Assembly: GCA_945861345.1 (NCBI GenBank) | Contig: CAMATX010000007.1 | Span: 1-46,957 of the forward strand | Source of the DNA: Comamonas sp. lk | GTDB taxonomy: Bacteria; Pseudomonadota; Gammaproteobacteria; Burkholderiales; Burkholderiaceae_C | Reading direction: 5' to 3' | DNA: 46,957 nucleotides | Shown: positions 33,012 through 41,339 of the stretch, in pieces | How positions within the stretch are numbered: the first letter of the stretch is position 1 | How the letters are laid out: every line of letters starts with the position of its first letter | Program-made: the position numbers and the translations under genes | The notes under the pieces: generated by a model | Databases searched by the model: none | What the model saw: the letters and a program-made list of their open reading frames with translations, nothing else | Told to the model about the DNA's origin: nothing

Positions 33012-34316
33012 TTATCGCATGCCCAGCGGCTTAGCCGGCGGGGAAAAGGGGTTAATGCTGATATTTGCTAACGGCGGCGGCATATTAATTCCAGAGGCAG
33101 TCGTGGCGTCGCTGAGGGTTTTGAGAAAAGCGACTATGTCGTCGATTTCCCGGTCCGTCAAAGCGGGCCCCGCGTTGGCGGCTCGATTAAATGGCGCACG
33201 GTCATTGATAATATTGGGCAAGTAGGCCACTGGCAAATCGTTGGGCTGGCCCGTCGGGCCGTACCAGCGTTTGGGATCGGTATTGCGCGTAGCATAAAAG
33301 CGCACAACATCACGCAGATTATCGAAAACTCCATTGTGCATAAACACCTGGCGCTGCGCTACGTTGCGCAGGGATGGCATTTTGAAAGTGCCACAGAATT
33401 TTTCGATATTGACCGATGTGGGGACATTGGCTGTTAGCGCTGGTTTGGTTCTTTGCGGTCCGCAAAGCCCAAGGTCAAAATACGAGGGGTTGGCATTGGC
33501 AGGAATCGCCTTATTGCGTGGAATACCGGTGGCGTAATAGGCAAAATCAGTAAATAAATTATCCGTGGGCTTAGATGATGTGGGGTTCATCAGGTGGCAA
33601 CTGGCGCAATTGCCCTTGCCGCTGTCCATGAACAACTTCATTCCGTTGGACTCGGCTTGTGTGAATTTGACTTCACCCCGCATGTAGGCGTCATACCGCG
33701 AACTAAATGATTGAAATGCATTGCTCGCCTCGAAGGCTGCTATGGCTTGACCTACGCGCATAAATGCCGCGTTGCTGTTTTTGAATATATCTTTGCCAAA
33801 CAGATCGGTCATTTGTTTGGCGTACGGCCCGGCGGCTATTTTTGATACTACGGCGGCGCCGTCTTTGTTGTTCATTTCGTTGGCCGCGAGAAACGGCATT
33901 TGGGCTTGTTGGGCCAGGGTGTCAGCGCGGCCATCCCAAAAGAAGCCGCCCATCGGATCGACATCGCCCTCCGTGACCCGAAATCCAAAAGGCGGGGTAA
34001 AGCTGCTGTAGGAGTTTTGCATGACGCTGCGCATGCCAAATGCATTGGGCAAACTGCCCAATGGAACGCCGATACGCGACCCATTGAGATTGGCAAACCC
34101 GGTTTTGGCCTGGTGACAATTGGCGCAGGCGGTTCCACGGGGTTCGGAGAGCGCCGTGTCATGGAAAATTTTCTCACCCAAGGCCTGCAAAGCGGTAAGC
34201 GGGATGGGCGCTGGGGCAGCCAGTGCGGCTGCCGCAAAGGCGCCTGTACCGGCGACCGTCAGCCATTTGCGGATGTCAGACGGTAGTTTCAAAAACGTCA
34301 AAATCTGCTTCAACAT
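33012..34316 (-). CDS. Di-haem cytochrome c peroxidase (MauG/CcpA family)
   Basis: Periplasmic c-type cytochrome of 434 residues with a signal sequence (about 14-36, AGTGAFAAAALAAPAP). Two haem-attachment motifs are present: CANCH (64-68) and CASCH (237-241). Family landmarks are GGFFWDGRADTLAQQAQMPFLA near 123-144 and MPSLRNVAQRQVFMHNGVFDNL in the C-terminal half. It reduces hydrogen peroxide or, in MauG-like relatives, oxidises a protein or organic substrate. The GAAGGAGA ribosome site fixes the start at 34316. It is divergent from nnrU and lies upstream of the CHRD gene. Confidence 0.9.
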   Translation of the reverse strand: MLKQILTFLKLPSDIRKWLTVAGTGAFAAAALAAPAPIPLTALQALGEKIFHDTALSEPRGTACANCHQAKTGFANLNGSRIGVPLGSLPNAFGMRSVMQNSYSSFTPPFGFRVTEGDVDPMGGFFWDGRADTLAQQAQMPFLAANEMNNKDGAAVVSKIAAGPYAKQMTDLFGKDIFKNSNAAFMRVGQAIAAFEASNAFQSFSSRYDAYMRGEVKFTQAESNGMKLFMDSGKGNCASCHLMNPTSSKPTDNLFTDFAYYATGIPRNKAIPANANPSYFDLGLCGPQRTKPALTANVPTSVNIEKFCGTFKMPSLRNVAQRQVFMHNGVFDNLRDVVRFYATRNTDPKRWYGPTGQPNDLPVAYLPNIINDRAPFNRAANAGPALTDREIDDIVAFLKTLSDATTASGINMPPPLANISINPFSPPAKPLGMR

Positions 34317-34484
34317 GGCAATCTCTCCTTCAAACGGGGTATAGACATCGGGGCAACAACGCGTCGGTCGCTGCGAGCGGGTGGCGCCAGCGGGCCAATG
34401 CAGCAAACGCAATTTGTGTGCCGGGAATTTGTCGGTTTGCCGACCGTGTTTCGGTGTGTAATAGCGGTTGCGGATGTAATGTGC

Positions 34485-34515
34485 GCAACTATTAAGTTGC
34501 CCGCCAATAGCGGGC
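34485..34515. repeat. Two adjoining hairpins upstream of nnrU
   Basis: GCAACT-ATTA-AGTTGC (34485-34500) and GCCCGC-CAATA-GCGGGC (34499-34515) are perfect 6-bp stems that share two bases, so they cannot both form completely at once. They lie 52-82 nt before the nnrU ATG and about 170 nt before the peroxidase ATG. No T-run follows on either strand. Confidence 0.55.
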
Positions 34516-34566
34516 TTGGGGATCTAACACAGATTTGGTTTGATTTACTTAACAGAGGGACTTCGG

Positions 34567-35157
34567 ATGACCGTTCTCATTATGGGCCTCCTCGTTTTTT
34601 TGGGAGCGCATTCGGTACGAATATTTGCGGAAGAATGGCGTCTGCGCTGTATAGAAAACTGGGGTCCCGGTCGTTGGAAGGGCGCGTACTCTTTGCTTTC
34701 GATTATTGGGTTTTCACTCCTCGTCGTGGGTTTTGAACAAGCCAGGACGCCGGTCCATGTTGTTTGGGAGCCCCCACTTTGGACCTGGCACATCAGCGTA
34801 TTTCTGAATCTGTTGGCTTCGATATTGATGACCGCTGCCTATGTGCCCCAAAACGCCATCAAGCTTGCCCTGAAGGACCCCATGATTCTTGCTGTCAAAA
34901 CCTGGGCCTTGGCCCATCTTGTGTCCAACGGCACCTTGGCCGGAATCATTTTGTTTGGTAGTTTTCTGGTGTGGGCGGTGCTTGACTTCAGGGCGTGCAG
35001 AAAACGCAGGGCGCTTCTGGGGGCAGTTCCCAATAGCCAAGTCTCAGTGCAGAAAACTGTTTTTACCGTCGCGATAGGCGCAGGTGCTTGGCTGCTCATT
35101 GCGGGGTATGCCCACCGCGTAATTGTTGGCGTCAGCCCTTTGGCGCTGTTTTCATAG
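34567..35157 (+). CDS. nnrU: NnrU family membrane protein
   Basis: Inner-membrane protein of 196 residues with about six helices. Recognised by the N-terminal GLLVFLGAHSVRIFAEEWR, then GPGRWKGAYSLLSIIGFSLLVVGFE near 33-57, and the central KTWALAHLVSNGTLAGIILFGSFLVWAVLDFRACRKRR near 111-148, which are the conserved NnrU stretches. The family was found in nitric oxide metabolism gene sets but its reaction is not known. An AGAGGGA site lies 7 nt before the ATG. The gene faces the di-haem peroxidase across a 250-nt spacer. Converges with DUF3422. Confidence 0.85.
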   Translation: MTVLIMGLLVFLGAHSVRIFAEEWRLRCIENWGPGRWKGAYSLLSIIGFSLLVVGFEQARTPVHVVWEPPLWTWHISVFLNLLASILMTAAYVPQNAIKLALKDPMILAVKTWALAHLVSNGTLAGIILFGSFLVWAVLDFRACRKRRALLGAVPNSQVSVQKTVFTVAIGAGAWLLIAGYAHRVIVGVSPLALFS

Positions 35158-35161
35158 CGGC

Positions 35162-36472
35162 TTATTTGCCCTTCAAGGTCGCGTGAACGCTGCGCGTGAT
35201 GTGCCAGACACCCCACAGTGTCAAGGGCACAGAGAGTCCAACGCTGATTTCAAGATTGAGCGGCAAGCCCGCAGCGATCAAGGCCTTGATGGCGTAATGC
35301 CAGAGGCTGACCACATAATAAGAAATCGCCGCAATCGATAGGCCTTCGACCGTGGATTGCAAGCGCAGTTGCAATTCCTGACCCCGCGTGAGCTTTTCTA
35401 ATAGTTGTTGGTTTTGCATTTCGGTGGCGATATCCACCCGGGTGCGCAGCAAAGCGCTGGTGCGCGAAACCCGCTCTGACAGACTGGACATGCGTTGCGA
35501 CGTTGCCGCCACCGTGGCCATGGCAGGCGAGAGGCGCCGCTGCATAAATTCGCCCATGGTTTGCACGCCAGGAATGACCTTTTCACGCAAATCTGCAATC
35601 CGTTGAACTACCAGCGCATAGTAGGCCTGGGTGGCTGAGAACCGGTAGCTGTGCTCTGCAATATGGCGCTCCACCCGCGCTGCCAAGGCCACCAGTTGGT
35701 CCAACAGCTCTTGGTCGCTGGCAGTTTTGAGCTCCAAGCGCGCCGTAATATCCGCTAGCAAACTTTCGGCCGCTGCGAGTTCGGGCGTCAAAGCTTTGGC
35801 CACCGGCAGACCACGCAAGGCCATGAGGCGGTAGGTCTCCAATTCCAAGATACGCTGCGAGATACGGCCTGCCCGTGCCTGGCTGGTAGCGATGGGAGCG
35901 ATGACCAGCACGCGCTCAAACCCGTCGTCACCGATTTTGAATTCGGTATAGGCGGCTGAATAGCCCAAACCCAGCTCGCAGGCCACCACTTCGTTGCCAC
36001 CCAACCAACTTTGCGCTAACTCCAAGCTGGCATGCTTGTGGTCCAAATCGCCATGCACCATCGCCAATTGCACCGCCGCGACCGTGGCACCCGGGATACC
36101 ACGCAACCAATCGGGTGGCACGGCGATGGTGGCTGTGACGCCCGCCGGATCGCGCACACTGTCCGAGCTGGACAGTGGCTGCACGATGGAATAGCGGGTG
36201 AACTCGGTGTGGCGCTCCCACTTGACGGTATAGCCCGGCGGGCGGATGCGTAGAAAATTACCCTCCAGACTTTCGGGCAGCAAATCGGCCTGCCCGGGCA
36301 GCTGGCGCAGATGCGCGCCCTCTTGCGCGCGGCTGACCCCCGCGTTGAGTACTGCGACAAAGGTAACCAAGGCGGGTAATTGCAATGTCGCAGGCGGACG
36401 GGCGTGCACTTCGTCGTGCAACTGTTGGCGCTGGGTGTCGTCGGGAGGCAGCGAGTATGGGGGCGTGGCCAT
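35162..36472 (-). CDS. DUF3422 family membrane-anchored protein
   Basis: Protein of 436 residues typical of DUF3422: an N-terminal DEVHARPPATL motif near residues 19-29, a central soluble domain with SELGLGYSAAYTEF-like sequence (CELGLGYSAAYTEFKIGDDGFERVLV), a long helical coiled segment about 210-370, and two membrane helices at the C-terminus (ISYYVVSLWHYAIKAL and ISVGLSVPLTLWGVWHI). No function is established. The topology suggests a large cytosolic part held at the inner membrane. Converges with nnrU, leaving 4 nt between stops. Confidence 0.85.
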   Translation of the reverse strand: MATPPYSLPPDDTQRQQLHDEVHARPPATLQLPALVTFVAVLNAGVSRAQEGAHLRQLPGQADLLPESLEGNFLRIRPPGYTVKWERHTEFTRYSIVQPLSSSDSVRDPAGVTATIAVPPDWLRGIPGATVAAVQLAMVHGDLDHKHASLELAQSWLGGNEVVACELGLGYSAAYTEFKIGDDGFERVLVIAPIATSQARAGRISQRILELETYRLMALRGLPVAKALTPELAAAESLLADITARLELKTASDQELLDQLVALAARVERHIAEHSYRFSATQAYYALVVQRIADLREKVIPGVQTMGEFMQRRLSPAMATVAATSQRMSSLSERVSRTSALLRTRVDIATEMQNQQLLEKLTRGQELQLRLQSTVEGLSIAAISYYVVSLWHYAIKALIAAGLPLNLEISVGLSVPLTLWGVWHITRSVHATLKGK

Positions 36473-36615
36473 GGGACTCCTTTAGCGTGTGCAAGGCTTG
36501 GGTCAGAGGATACACAAATCGCTGTGTACCTGAAAATGCATCCTGAATTCTTGCGGCCCACCGAGGAGGTAAGCCTCTGAAATATCTGGGTGCGACCAGC
36601 CACCCCAAGATTTGA

Positions 36616-36813
36616 ATGAAAATGTTCCGCTCAAGCTTCACTCGAATGAAATACCCCATGGAAAACAGCAGCACAAGGCCGTCAAAAAAATCAATTATCT
36701 TGGTGGGATTGGTGGGGTGTTTCTTAAGCTCGCTGGCTGGTGTGACGGGCGCCATGCTGTTGATATTTCCCCATTTGGTTCCGACAATGACAGCGCATTT
36801 AGAGTCTCGCTAG
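36616..36813 (+). CDS. Possible small single-pass membrane protein
   Basis: A 65-codon frame with one strongly hydrophobic segment (SIILVGLVGCFLSSLAGVTGAML) and a charged N-terminus. It ends 19 nt before the cdh ATG in the same direction. In-frame ATGs at 36646 and 36658 would give shorter versions. No family was recognised and no good ribosome site is visible, so it may be a chance frame. Confidence 0.35.
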   Translation: MKMFRSSFTRMKYPMENSSTRPSKKSIILVGLVGCFLSSLAGVTGAMLLIFPHLVPTMTAHLESR

Positions 36814-36832
36814 AGACGGTATCACTGTGCAA

Positions 36833-37528
36833 ATGAACAAAGGCCATCCATTTCATTTTTGCGGGTGCGCCGTCGCACTATGGTTTGGCGTGATTTTCAC
36901 AAGTGCCAGTGGTTTTGCGCTGGATGTACCCAGAAGCGGTATTTTGTTGGAAATTGTCTCCCAATGCCTGGAGCCATCGGCGCCGAACTATTGCACTGCT
37001 TGTATGGCGCCGCGTGCCGACGCGCGCTGCCAGGGCGCGCCGCAATGCACCAAAAGCACCGAAGTGTGGGCCATGAACGAGCAGTATGTGGCGATGCGCG
37101 ATATCAAAATGTGCGCATGCCCCTCAGAATTTGTGCACGGCCTGGCTTTGCCGCGTTATCCGGTCACGGGTGTGGAGGATCCGAAGCGGCCGGCGGGTAT
37201 TTGGAAATTCGCCTGGGATGTGGCCATCAGCCGGATGGAGCCGCAATCTATTGCCTTGGTGGTGAACCCCCAATTTCGGCGCAGCCAAAATCAATTGCAT
37301 GTTCATTTGCTTCGGCTCAAAATAGAGGCCCAAATTATTTCCAACAATTATCTCGCCGGTTATGTGGATCAATTAGAGGAGGTTTGGCATGTCGCAGAAA
37401 AAGGCGCCCGCAAGCAGGGTTTGGGCGACTATGGCGTGCTGGTGAAAAAAGCTGACGGTGGAAAATTCGCGGTCTATATTTCCTCGGAAAGTCCGGAAGG
37501 TTTATTTACGCAGGCCACTTGCCGCTAG
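36833..37528 (+). CDS. cdh: CDP-diacylglycerol pyrophosphatase
   Basis: Hydrolyses CDP-diacylglycerol to phosphatidic acid and CMP at the membrane. The 231 residues have an N-terminal signal/anchor (CAVALWFGVIFTSASGFA). The family's HIT-like catalytic core is RRSQNQLHVHLLRL near residues 155-168 with the HxH pair. It is preceded by SIALVVNPQFRR and followed by NNYLAGYVDQ. Several cysteines (CTACMAPRADARC and CMC-like CAC) in the mature part could form disulfides. The start at 36833 is favoured over GTG 36827. The family call is good; the physiological role in this organism is unknown. Confidence 0.83.
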   Translation: MNKGHPFHFCGCAVALWFGVIFTSASGFALDVPRSGILLEIVSQCLEPSAPNYCTACMAPRADARCQGAPQCTKSTEVWAMNEQYVAMRDIKMCACPSEFVHGLALPRYPVTGVEDPKRPAGIWKFAWDVAISRMEPQSIALVVNPQFRRSQNQLHVHLLRLKIEAQIISNNYLAGYVDQLEEVWHVAEKGARKQGLGDYGVLVKKADGGKFAVYISSESPEGLFTQATCR

Positions 37529-37536
37529 CGCAAATA

Positions 37537-38328
37537 ATGCCGCGCTCATTGCTTGGCTTGATGCCCAATATGCCCCCACTCGCTTGCGCACCCCACGCCG
37601 TTTCCCGTTTGCGCGCCACCCGATTAGCCCGCAGCGCCAAACCCTTTTTGGCACGCGGTGGCATCAAAGGCGAGCGCTGCGCAGGCTGCCGCCTGCTGCC
37701 CAGCCACTGCATGTGCGCGCTGCGCCCGCGCACACTCTCCCATGCCGGCATTTGCTTGCTAATGGCCGATATTGAGCCCCTCAAGCCCAGCAATACCGGT
37801 TGGCTGGTGGCTGATGTTGTACCGGACACGTTTGCGTATTCCTGGGAACGCACCGACGCCGACCCGGCGCTCTTGGCTTTGCTGGCAGACCCAACCTGGC
37901 AGCCTTATGTGGTGTTTCCGGGCGAGTTTGTGGATGCGCACCGCGTCGTGCACGCAGTGGCTACGGGCGATGCAGACACATCTCTGGGCAAACGCCCCTT
38001 GTTTGTTGTGTTGGACGGAACCTGGGCGCAAGCGCGAAAAATGTTCCGAAAAAGCCCCTACTTGGATGCCTTGCCGGTGCTCAGCCTGGCGCCAGCCCAG
38101 ATTACTGCGTATCGGTTACGCCGTTCTGGTCGGGATGACCACTTTTGTACCAGCGAGGTAGCTGCCTTGTGCTTGGCGCTCGCCGGAGAAAACCATGCGG
38201 CGCATACGCTACAGGCTTATCTAGCCGTCTACACCCACCGCTACCTGCGCGCCAAACAACAGCTCGCAGTCGACCCGCAAGACGATGCCCATGCGCAATT
38301 GCTGGCGCTTAGGATGCGCGCACCCTAG
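37537..38328 (+). CDS. DTW-domain protein (tRNA-uridine aminocarboxypropyltransferase)
   Basis: DTW-domain enzyme of 263 residues, the family of TapT/YfiP that adds a 3-amino-3-carboxypropyl group from S-adenosylmethionine to uridine 47 in the variable loop of some tRNAs. A metal-type cysteine cluster CAGCRLLPSHCMC lies near 50-62, the signature DGTWAQARKMFRKSP near 162-176 (DGTW replacing strict DTW), and RLRRSGRDDHFCTSEVAALCLAL near 195-217. The start is uncertain: TTG 37519 and ATGs 37561 and 37570 share the frame. The region before the cysteine cluster is poorly conserved in general. The gene begins just after cdh. Confidence 0.85.
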   Translation: MPRSLLGLMPNMPPLACAPHAVSRLRATRLARSAKPFLARGGIKGERCAGCRLLPSHCMCALRPRTLSHAGICLLMADIEPLKPSNTGWLVADVVPDTFAYSWERTDADPALLALLADPTWQPYVVFPGEFVDAHRVVHAVATGDADTSLGKRPLFVVLDGTWAQARKMFRKSPYLDALPVLSLAPAQITAYRLRRSGRDDHFCTSEVAALCLALAGENHAAHTLQAYLAVYTHRYLRAKQQLAVDPQDDAHAQLLALRMRAP

Positions 38329-38346
38329 CCTGGCTAAGGTGCACAT

Positions 38347-39183
38347 TTAGCGGCTGCCCCAGAACGCTGCGCCCACCACCAAAGCGGCGGCAAGCGCCAC
38401 ATTCCATTGCAAGGCTTGACCGGTGGTGACCAGCAGCAACACAGTCGACAAAATAGGTGTGGCAAATGCCAGCAAGCCAATACGCCGCGCATCACCAAGC
38501 TTGATGGCCGCATCCCACAGAAAAAATGCACCACCCAATGGACCTATACCCAGAATGCCCAACAGCCACCAATCTTGCGCGCTCAAGACCGTGGCCGGTT
38601 CCAAAAAGTAATGGCAAAGCAGCGACAGTAGTCCGGAGGCGGCGGCAAAGCCACCCACGGCGGACGTCGCAAACCGGGGGAGCTTGCGGGTTAGCAGCGA
38701 ATAGCTGGCCCAAACAAAGGCAGAGGCCAGCGCCATCAGATAGCCCCAATGAAATTGCACAATTGGCGTCTCTGATGCTGATCGCCCGAGGATGGCGATG
38801 GCCGCGCCGATAAAGCCGATGATCGCTGCCACGATGTGGCGCGCCTGCAGCGCAATGTCTTTTGAAAACAAGGGCGCCATGACCACCATGCCCAGCGGCC
38901 AAAGGTAATTGATCAAATTGGCTTGAACCGCCGGCGCATGGCGCAAAGCCATAAATAGCAGGAAATGAAAGCCAAACAGCCCATAAATGCCCACTGCCAA
39001 GGTGGCCAGTGGCACTTTCCAGCGGGCAAGGCGAAAGCGTGCCAAGGGCAGGGCGATCACGCTGCCCACCAACAAACCGATGCCAGTGAGCATAAAGGGC
39101 GGAATATGGGCCAATTGGACGCCCAGGGGCGCCAGTGCGCCCCATAAAGCGATGGCGGCGAGCGCCAGTAGATCTGCTTTCAT
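38347..39183 (-). CDS. EamA/DMT-superfamily exporter (YddG-like)
   Basis: Inner-membrane metabolite exporter of 278 residues with ten predicted helices in two EamA repeats (about 1-130 and 145-275). Indicators are ALWGALAPLGVQL at the N-terminus, LRHAPAVQANLINYLWPL near 80-97, and WASYSLLTRKLPRFATS in the second half. The HAPAVQANLINYLWPL string is reminiscent of YddG-type aromatic amino acid exporters, although the substrate is not proven. Single gene, 45 nt downstream of the cupin gene on the same strand. Confidence 0.83.
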   Translation of the reverse strand: MKADLLALAAIALWGALAPLGVQLAHIPPFMLTGIGLLVGSVIALPLARFRLARWKVPLATLAVGIYGLFGFHFLLFMALRHAPAVQANLINYLWPLGMVVMAPLFSKDIALQARHIVAAIIGFIGAAIAILGRSASETPIVQFHWGYLMALASAFVWASYSLLTRKLPRFATSAVGGFAAASGLLSLLCHYFLEPATVLSAQDWWLLGILGIGPLGGAFFLWDAAIKLGDARRIGLLAFATPILSTVLLLVTTGQALQWNVALAAALVVGAAFWGSR

Positions 39184-39228
39184 TGGTTGAGGCCCGCTTA
39201 GTCGAGTTTTCTAAGCAGCGCATTACGC

Positions 39229-39612
39229 TTAGAAATGGTACTGGACCTTGCTGAAATCACTGATGGCGAAGGTGTACAAAATCATCAGGTCCTCCTCATG
39301 GGGGTTGTTGATTTGGTGGCAGGCATTGCCCGGAATAAACAACATTCTTCCGGGCTCGACCGCATGCACCACCCCCTCAATGGTGACCGTTCCGCGCCCC
39401 GATAAAGTGAAATAAGTCTCAGGCTGGGAATGGCGATGCGGTTCGAGAGAGTCGCCGGTTCGCAGCCGAACCACCCCCATCGTCATGTCGTTGTGGCATC
39501 CCGTGGCACTGCCGAGGAGCTCTTTCCATTGCGCTGTGCCGCGTGTGGCAATTTGGTCGGATGGCCAACCCGTCCACTCAAGCTCGTCCAGGTGTTTAGA
39601 GGCAATTTGCAT
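39229..39612 (-). CDS. Small cupin-domain protein
   Basis: Single-domain cupin of 127 residues. The cupin 1 motif is GDSLEPHRHSQPETYFTLSGRGTVTIEG near residues 53-80, with metal ligands His58, His60 and Glu64. The second motif is GRMLFIPGNACHQINNP near 87-103 with the last histidine. Such proteins include isomerases, dioxygenases and sensors; none can be chosen here. Divergent from arsR, so the 123-nt spacer holds both promoters. Confidence 0.82.
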   Translation of the reverse strand: MQIASKHLDELEWTGWPSDQIATRGTAQWKELLGSATGCHNDMTMGVVRLRTGDSLEPHRHSQPETYFTLSGRGTVTIEGVVHAVEPGRMLFIPGNACHQINNPHEEDLMILYTFAISDFSKVQYHF

Positions 39613-39735
39613 GACAAAGCGGATTCATTGAGGTCTAGTTGTGCATTTTAGGTAGCGGACGGCGCTCAGCTATAGGGTCGGCTCTAAATCAAAGCCTGAC
39701 ATAATTTGGTCACATATTTCCAGTAAAGTCGAATT

Positions 39736-40062
39736 ATGGAAGATAAACACGTCATTCATGCCCTGGCGGCACTGGCCCAACCAAGCCGACTTCGGATCTT
39801 TCGATCCCTGATCGTTAAGGGAGCCGATGGTTATACACCGGCCGTGCTGGCCGAAATGACGGGCATGCCAGCCAATACGCTTTCTTTTCACTTGAAAGCG
39901 CTTATGCACGCCGACCTGATTTCTCAGGAGCGCAACGGCCGCAACCTGATATACCGGGCGAAATACGAGCGCATGAACGCCGTTTTAGCCTACCTCTGTG
40001 AAAACTGCTGTCAAGGGCAGCCCTGCGATGTGGCCCCCGAAGTGGATTGTCAAGTTTGTTAA
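39736..40062 (+). CDS. arsR: ArsR-family metalloregulator
   Basis: Winged-helix repressor of 108 residues that would release the ars operon on binding arsenite. The DNA-binding part has AALAQPSRLRIFRSL near 11-25 and the recognition helix MPANTLSFHLKALMHADLI near 44-62. Rather than the enteric CVCDLC site in the recognition region, cysteines gather at the C-terminus: Cys88, Cys91, Cys92, Cys97, Cys105 and Cys108. This resembles the Acidithiobacillus ferrooxidans type with C-terminal As(III) ligands. First gene of a compact operon with arsC and an aquaporin gene. Confidence 0.9.
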   Translation: MEDKHVIHALAALAQPSRLRIFRSLIVKGADGYTPAVLAEMTGMPANTLSFHLKALMHADLISQERNGRNLIYRAKYERMNAVLAYLCENCCQGQPCDVAPEVDCQVC

Positions 40063-40079
40063 TGTTGAAGGAATGTACC

Positions 40080-40583
40080 GTGACCGAGGCCAAACCACTA
40101 AACGTACTTTTTCTTTGCACGCATAACTCCGCCAGAAGTATCTTGGCAGAGGCGACACTTAACCATATGGGCAAGGGCAAATTCAAAGCCTATTCCGCAG
40201 GGAGCAGTCCCCGGGAGAATCAAACACCCAATCCCTTGGCCATACTGACTTTAGAAAAAGCCGGTATATCCACTCTGGGTTTGCGTAGCAAAAGTTGGGA
40301 TATATTTTCTTTGGCGGATGCGCCCCACATGGACTTGGTAATCACGGTTTGTGATAACGCAGCCGGGGAGGTGTGCCCTTATTGGCCAGGCCAGCCCGCC
40401 ACAGCGCATTGGGCTTATGCAGATCCGTCCGAGGCGGTGGGCGGCGAGGCGGTGAAATTGGAGGCCTTTAAGCAAACACTGTTTCAAATAAAAAGACGAT
40501 TAGAACTTTTTACCAGCCTGCCTGTGGCAAGCCTCAGCAAACTGGCTTTAGAAACGTCCGCACGCGAATTGGCAAAGAAGTGA
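40080..40583 (+). CDS. arsC: Arsenate reductase (low-molecular-weight phosphatase fold)
   Basis: Reduces arsenate to arsenite. The 167 residues begin with the P-loop CTHNSAR (13-19; nucleophile Cys13, Arg19). The general acid is in YADPSEA (Asp115). Additional cysteines at 91 and 99 (VCDNAAGEVCPYW) sit where the relay disulfide forms in thioredoxin-coupled ArsC. The GTG at 40080 is chosen because GAAGGA stands 7 nt upstream; an ATG at 40062, overlapping the arsR stop, is the alternative. The stop overlaps the aquaporin GTG by 4 nt. Confidence 0.92.
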   Translation: MTEAKPLNVLFLCTHNSARSILAEATLNHMGKGKFKAYSAGSSPRENQTPNPLAILTLEKAGISTLGLRSKSWDIFSLADAPHMDLVITVCDNAAGEVCPYWPGQPATAHWAYADPSEAVGGEAVKLEAFKQTLFQIKRRLELFTSLPVASLSKLALETSARELAKK

Positions 40584-41236
40584 ATAACGCGCGAAGATAC
40601 GTAGCGGAGTTAGTCGGTACCGCAGCGCTGCTGTGCGCCGTAGTGGGCTCCGGCATCATGGCTGAAAACCTGTCGGCTGGAAATAATGGCGTGGCATTAA
40701 TTGCCAACACCTTAGCTACGGTATTTGCACTGTATGTATTGATTGAAGCCTTCGCCCCTATAAGTGGCGCGCACTTTAACCCTGCGGTATCTCTGGTGAT
40801 GGCTTATCGCCAGGACTTAGCGCGTGAACAACTGTTTGGCTATATTGCAGCGCAGCTCATCGGGGCCGCCCTAGGTGCTTGGCTTGCACATGCGATGTTT
40901 GATCTGGAGATATTGCAAACGTCCACCAAAGTGCGCAGTGGAACCGGGCAACTATTGGCCGAGGTAGTGGCAACGGCAGGGCTTATTTTTGTGATTCTGC
41001 GCGCGCCTGTGGGTAAAGCATCGGCGATGGTTGCCTGCTATATCGGCGCAGCCTACTGGTTCACGGCGAGCACCTCCTTTGCCAACCCGGCAGCGGTCTT
41101 TGGCCGCATGATGAGCAATACCTTTGCTGGCATTCGTTTATTGGATGCACCCCAATTCATGCTTGCGCAGGTGGGCGGCGCTTTTTTGGGCTTGGCACTG
41201 TTTGAGCTGCTCAAGCCCAAAAGCGAACCGGTTTGA
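40580..41236 (+). CDS. aqpS: MIP-family channel of the arsenic operon (AqpS-like)
   Basis: Aquaglyceroporin-type channel of 218 residues with six membrane helices and both pore motifs: NPA at 67-69 (ISGAHFNPAV) and NPA at 169-171 (SFANPAAVFGR with the filter arginine Arg176). In Sinorhizobium meliloti, AqpS in an ars operon lets arsenite formed by ArsC flow out down its gradient, replacing a pump; the same is inferred here from the order arsR-arsC-aqp and from the lack of any arsB/acr3 in the window. It starts with GTG overlapping the arsC stop (GTGA). Confidence 0.88.
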   Translation: MNNARRYVAELVGTAALLCAVVGSGIMAENLSAGNNGVALIANTLATVFALYVLIEAFAPISGAHFNPAVSLVMAYRQDLAREQLFGYIAAQLIGAALGAWLAHAMFDLEILQTSTKVRSGTGQLLAEVVATAGLIFVILRAPVGKASAMVACYIGAAYWFTASTSFANPAAVFGRMMSNTFAGIRLLDAPQFMLAQVGGAFLGLALFELLKPKSEPV

Positions 41237-41339
41237 TTTTGGATCCTGCGGTGGTTTAGGCCAACGGCGAACGTCACGCAGAGCCGATGCGCAGCACTCT
41301 TGGCGCTCGAGTAGTCACAAGGCAGTCCATTCTTTGGGT

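Noticed and set aside
39700-39738. Inverted repeat CATAATT / AATTATG around the arsR start as an ArsR operator.
   Set aside because: The 25-nt spacing is long for an ArsR site and one arm includes the start codon; the match may be chance in A+T-rich sequence.
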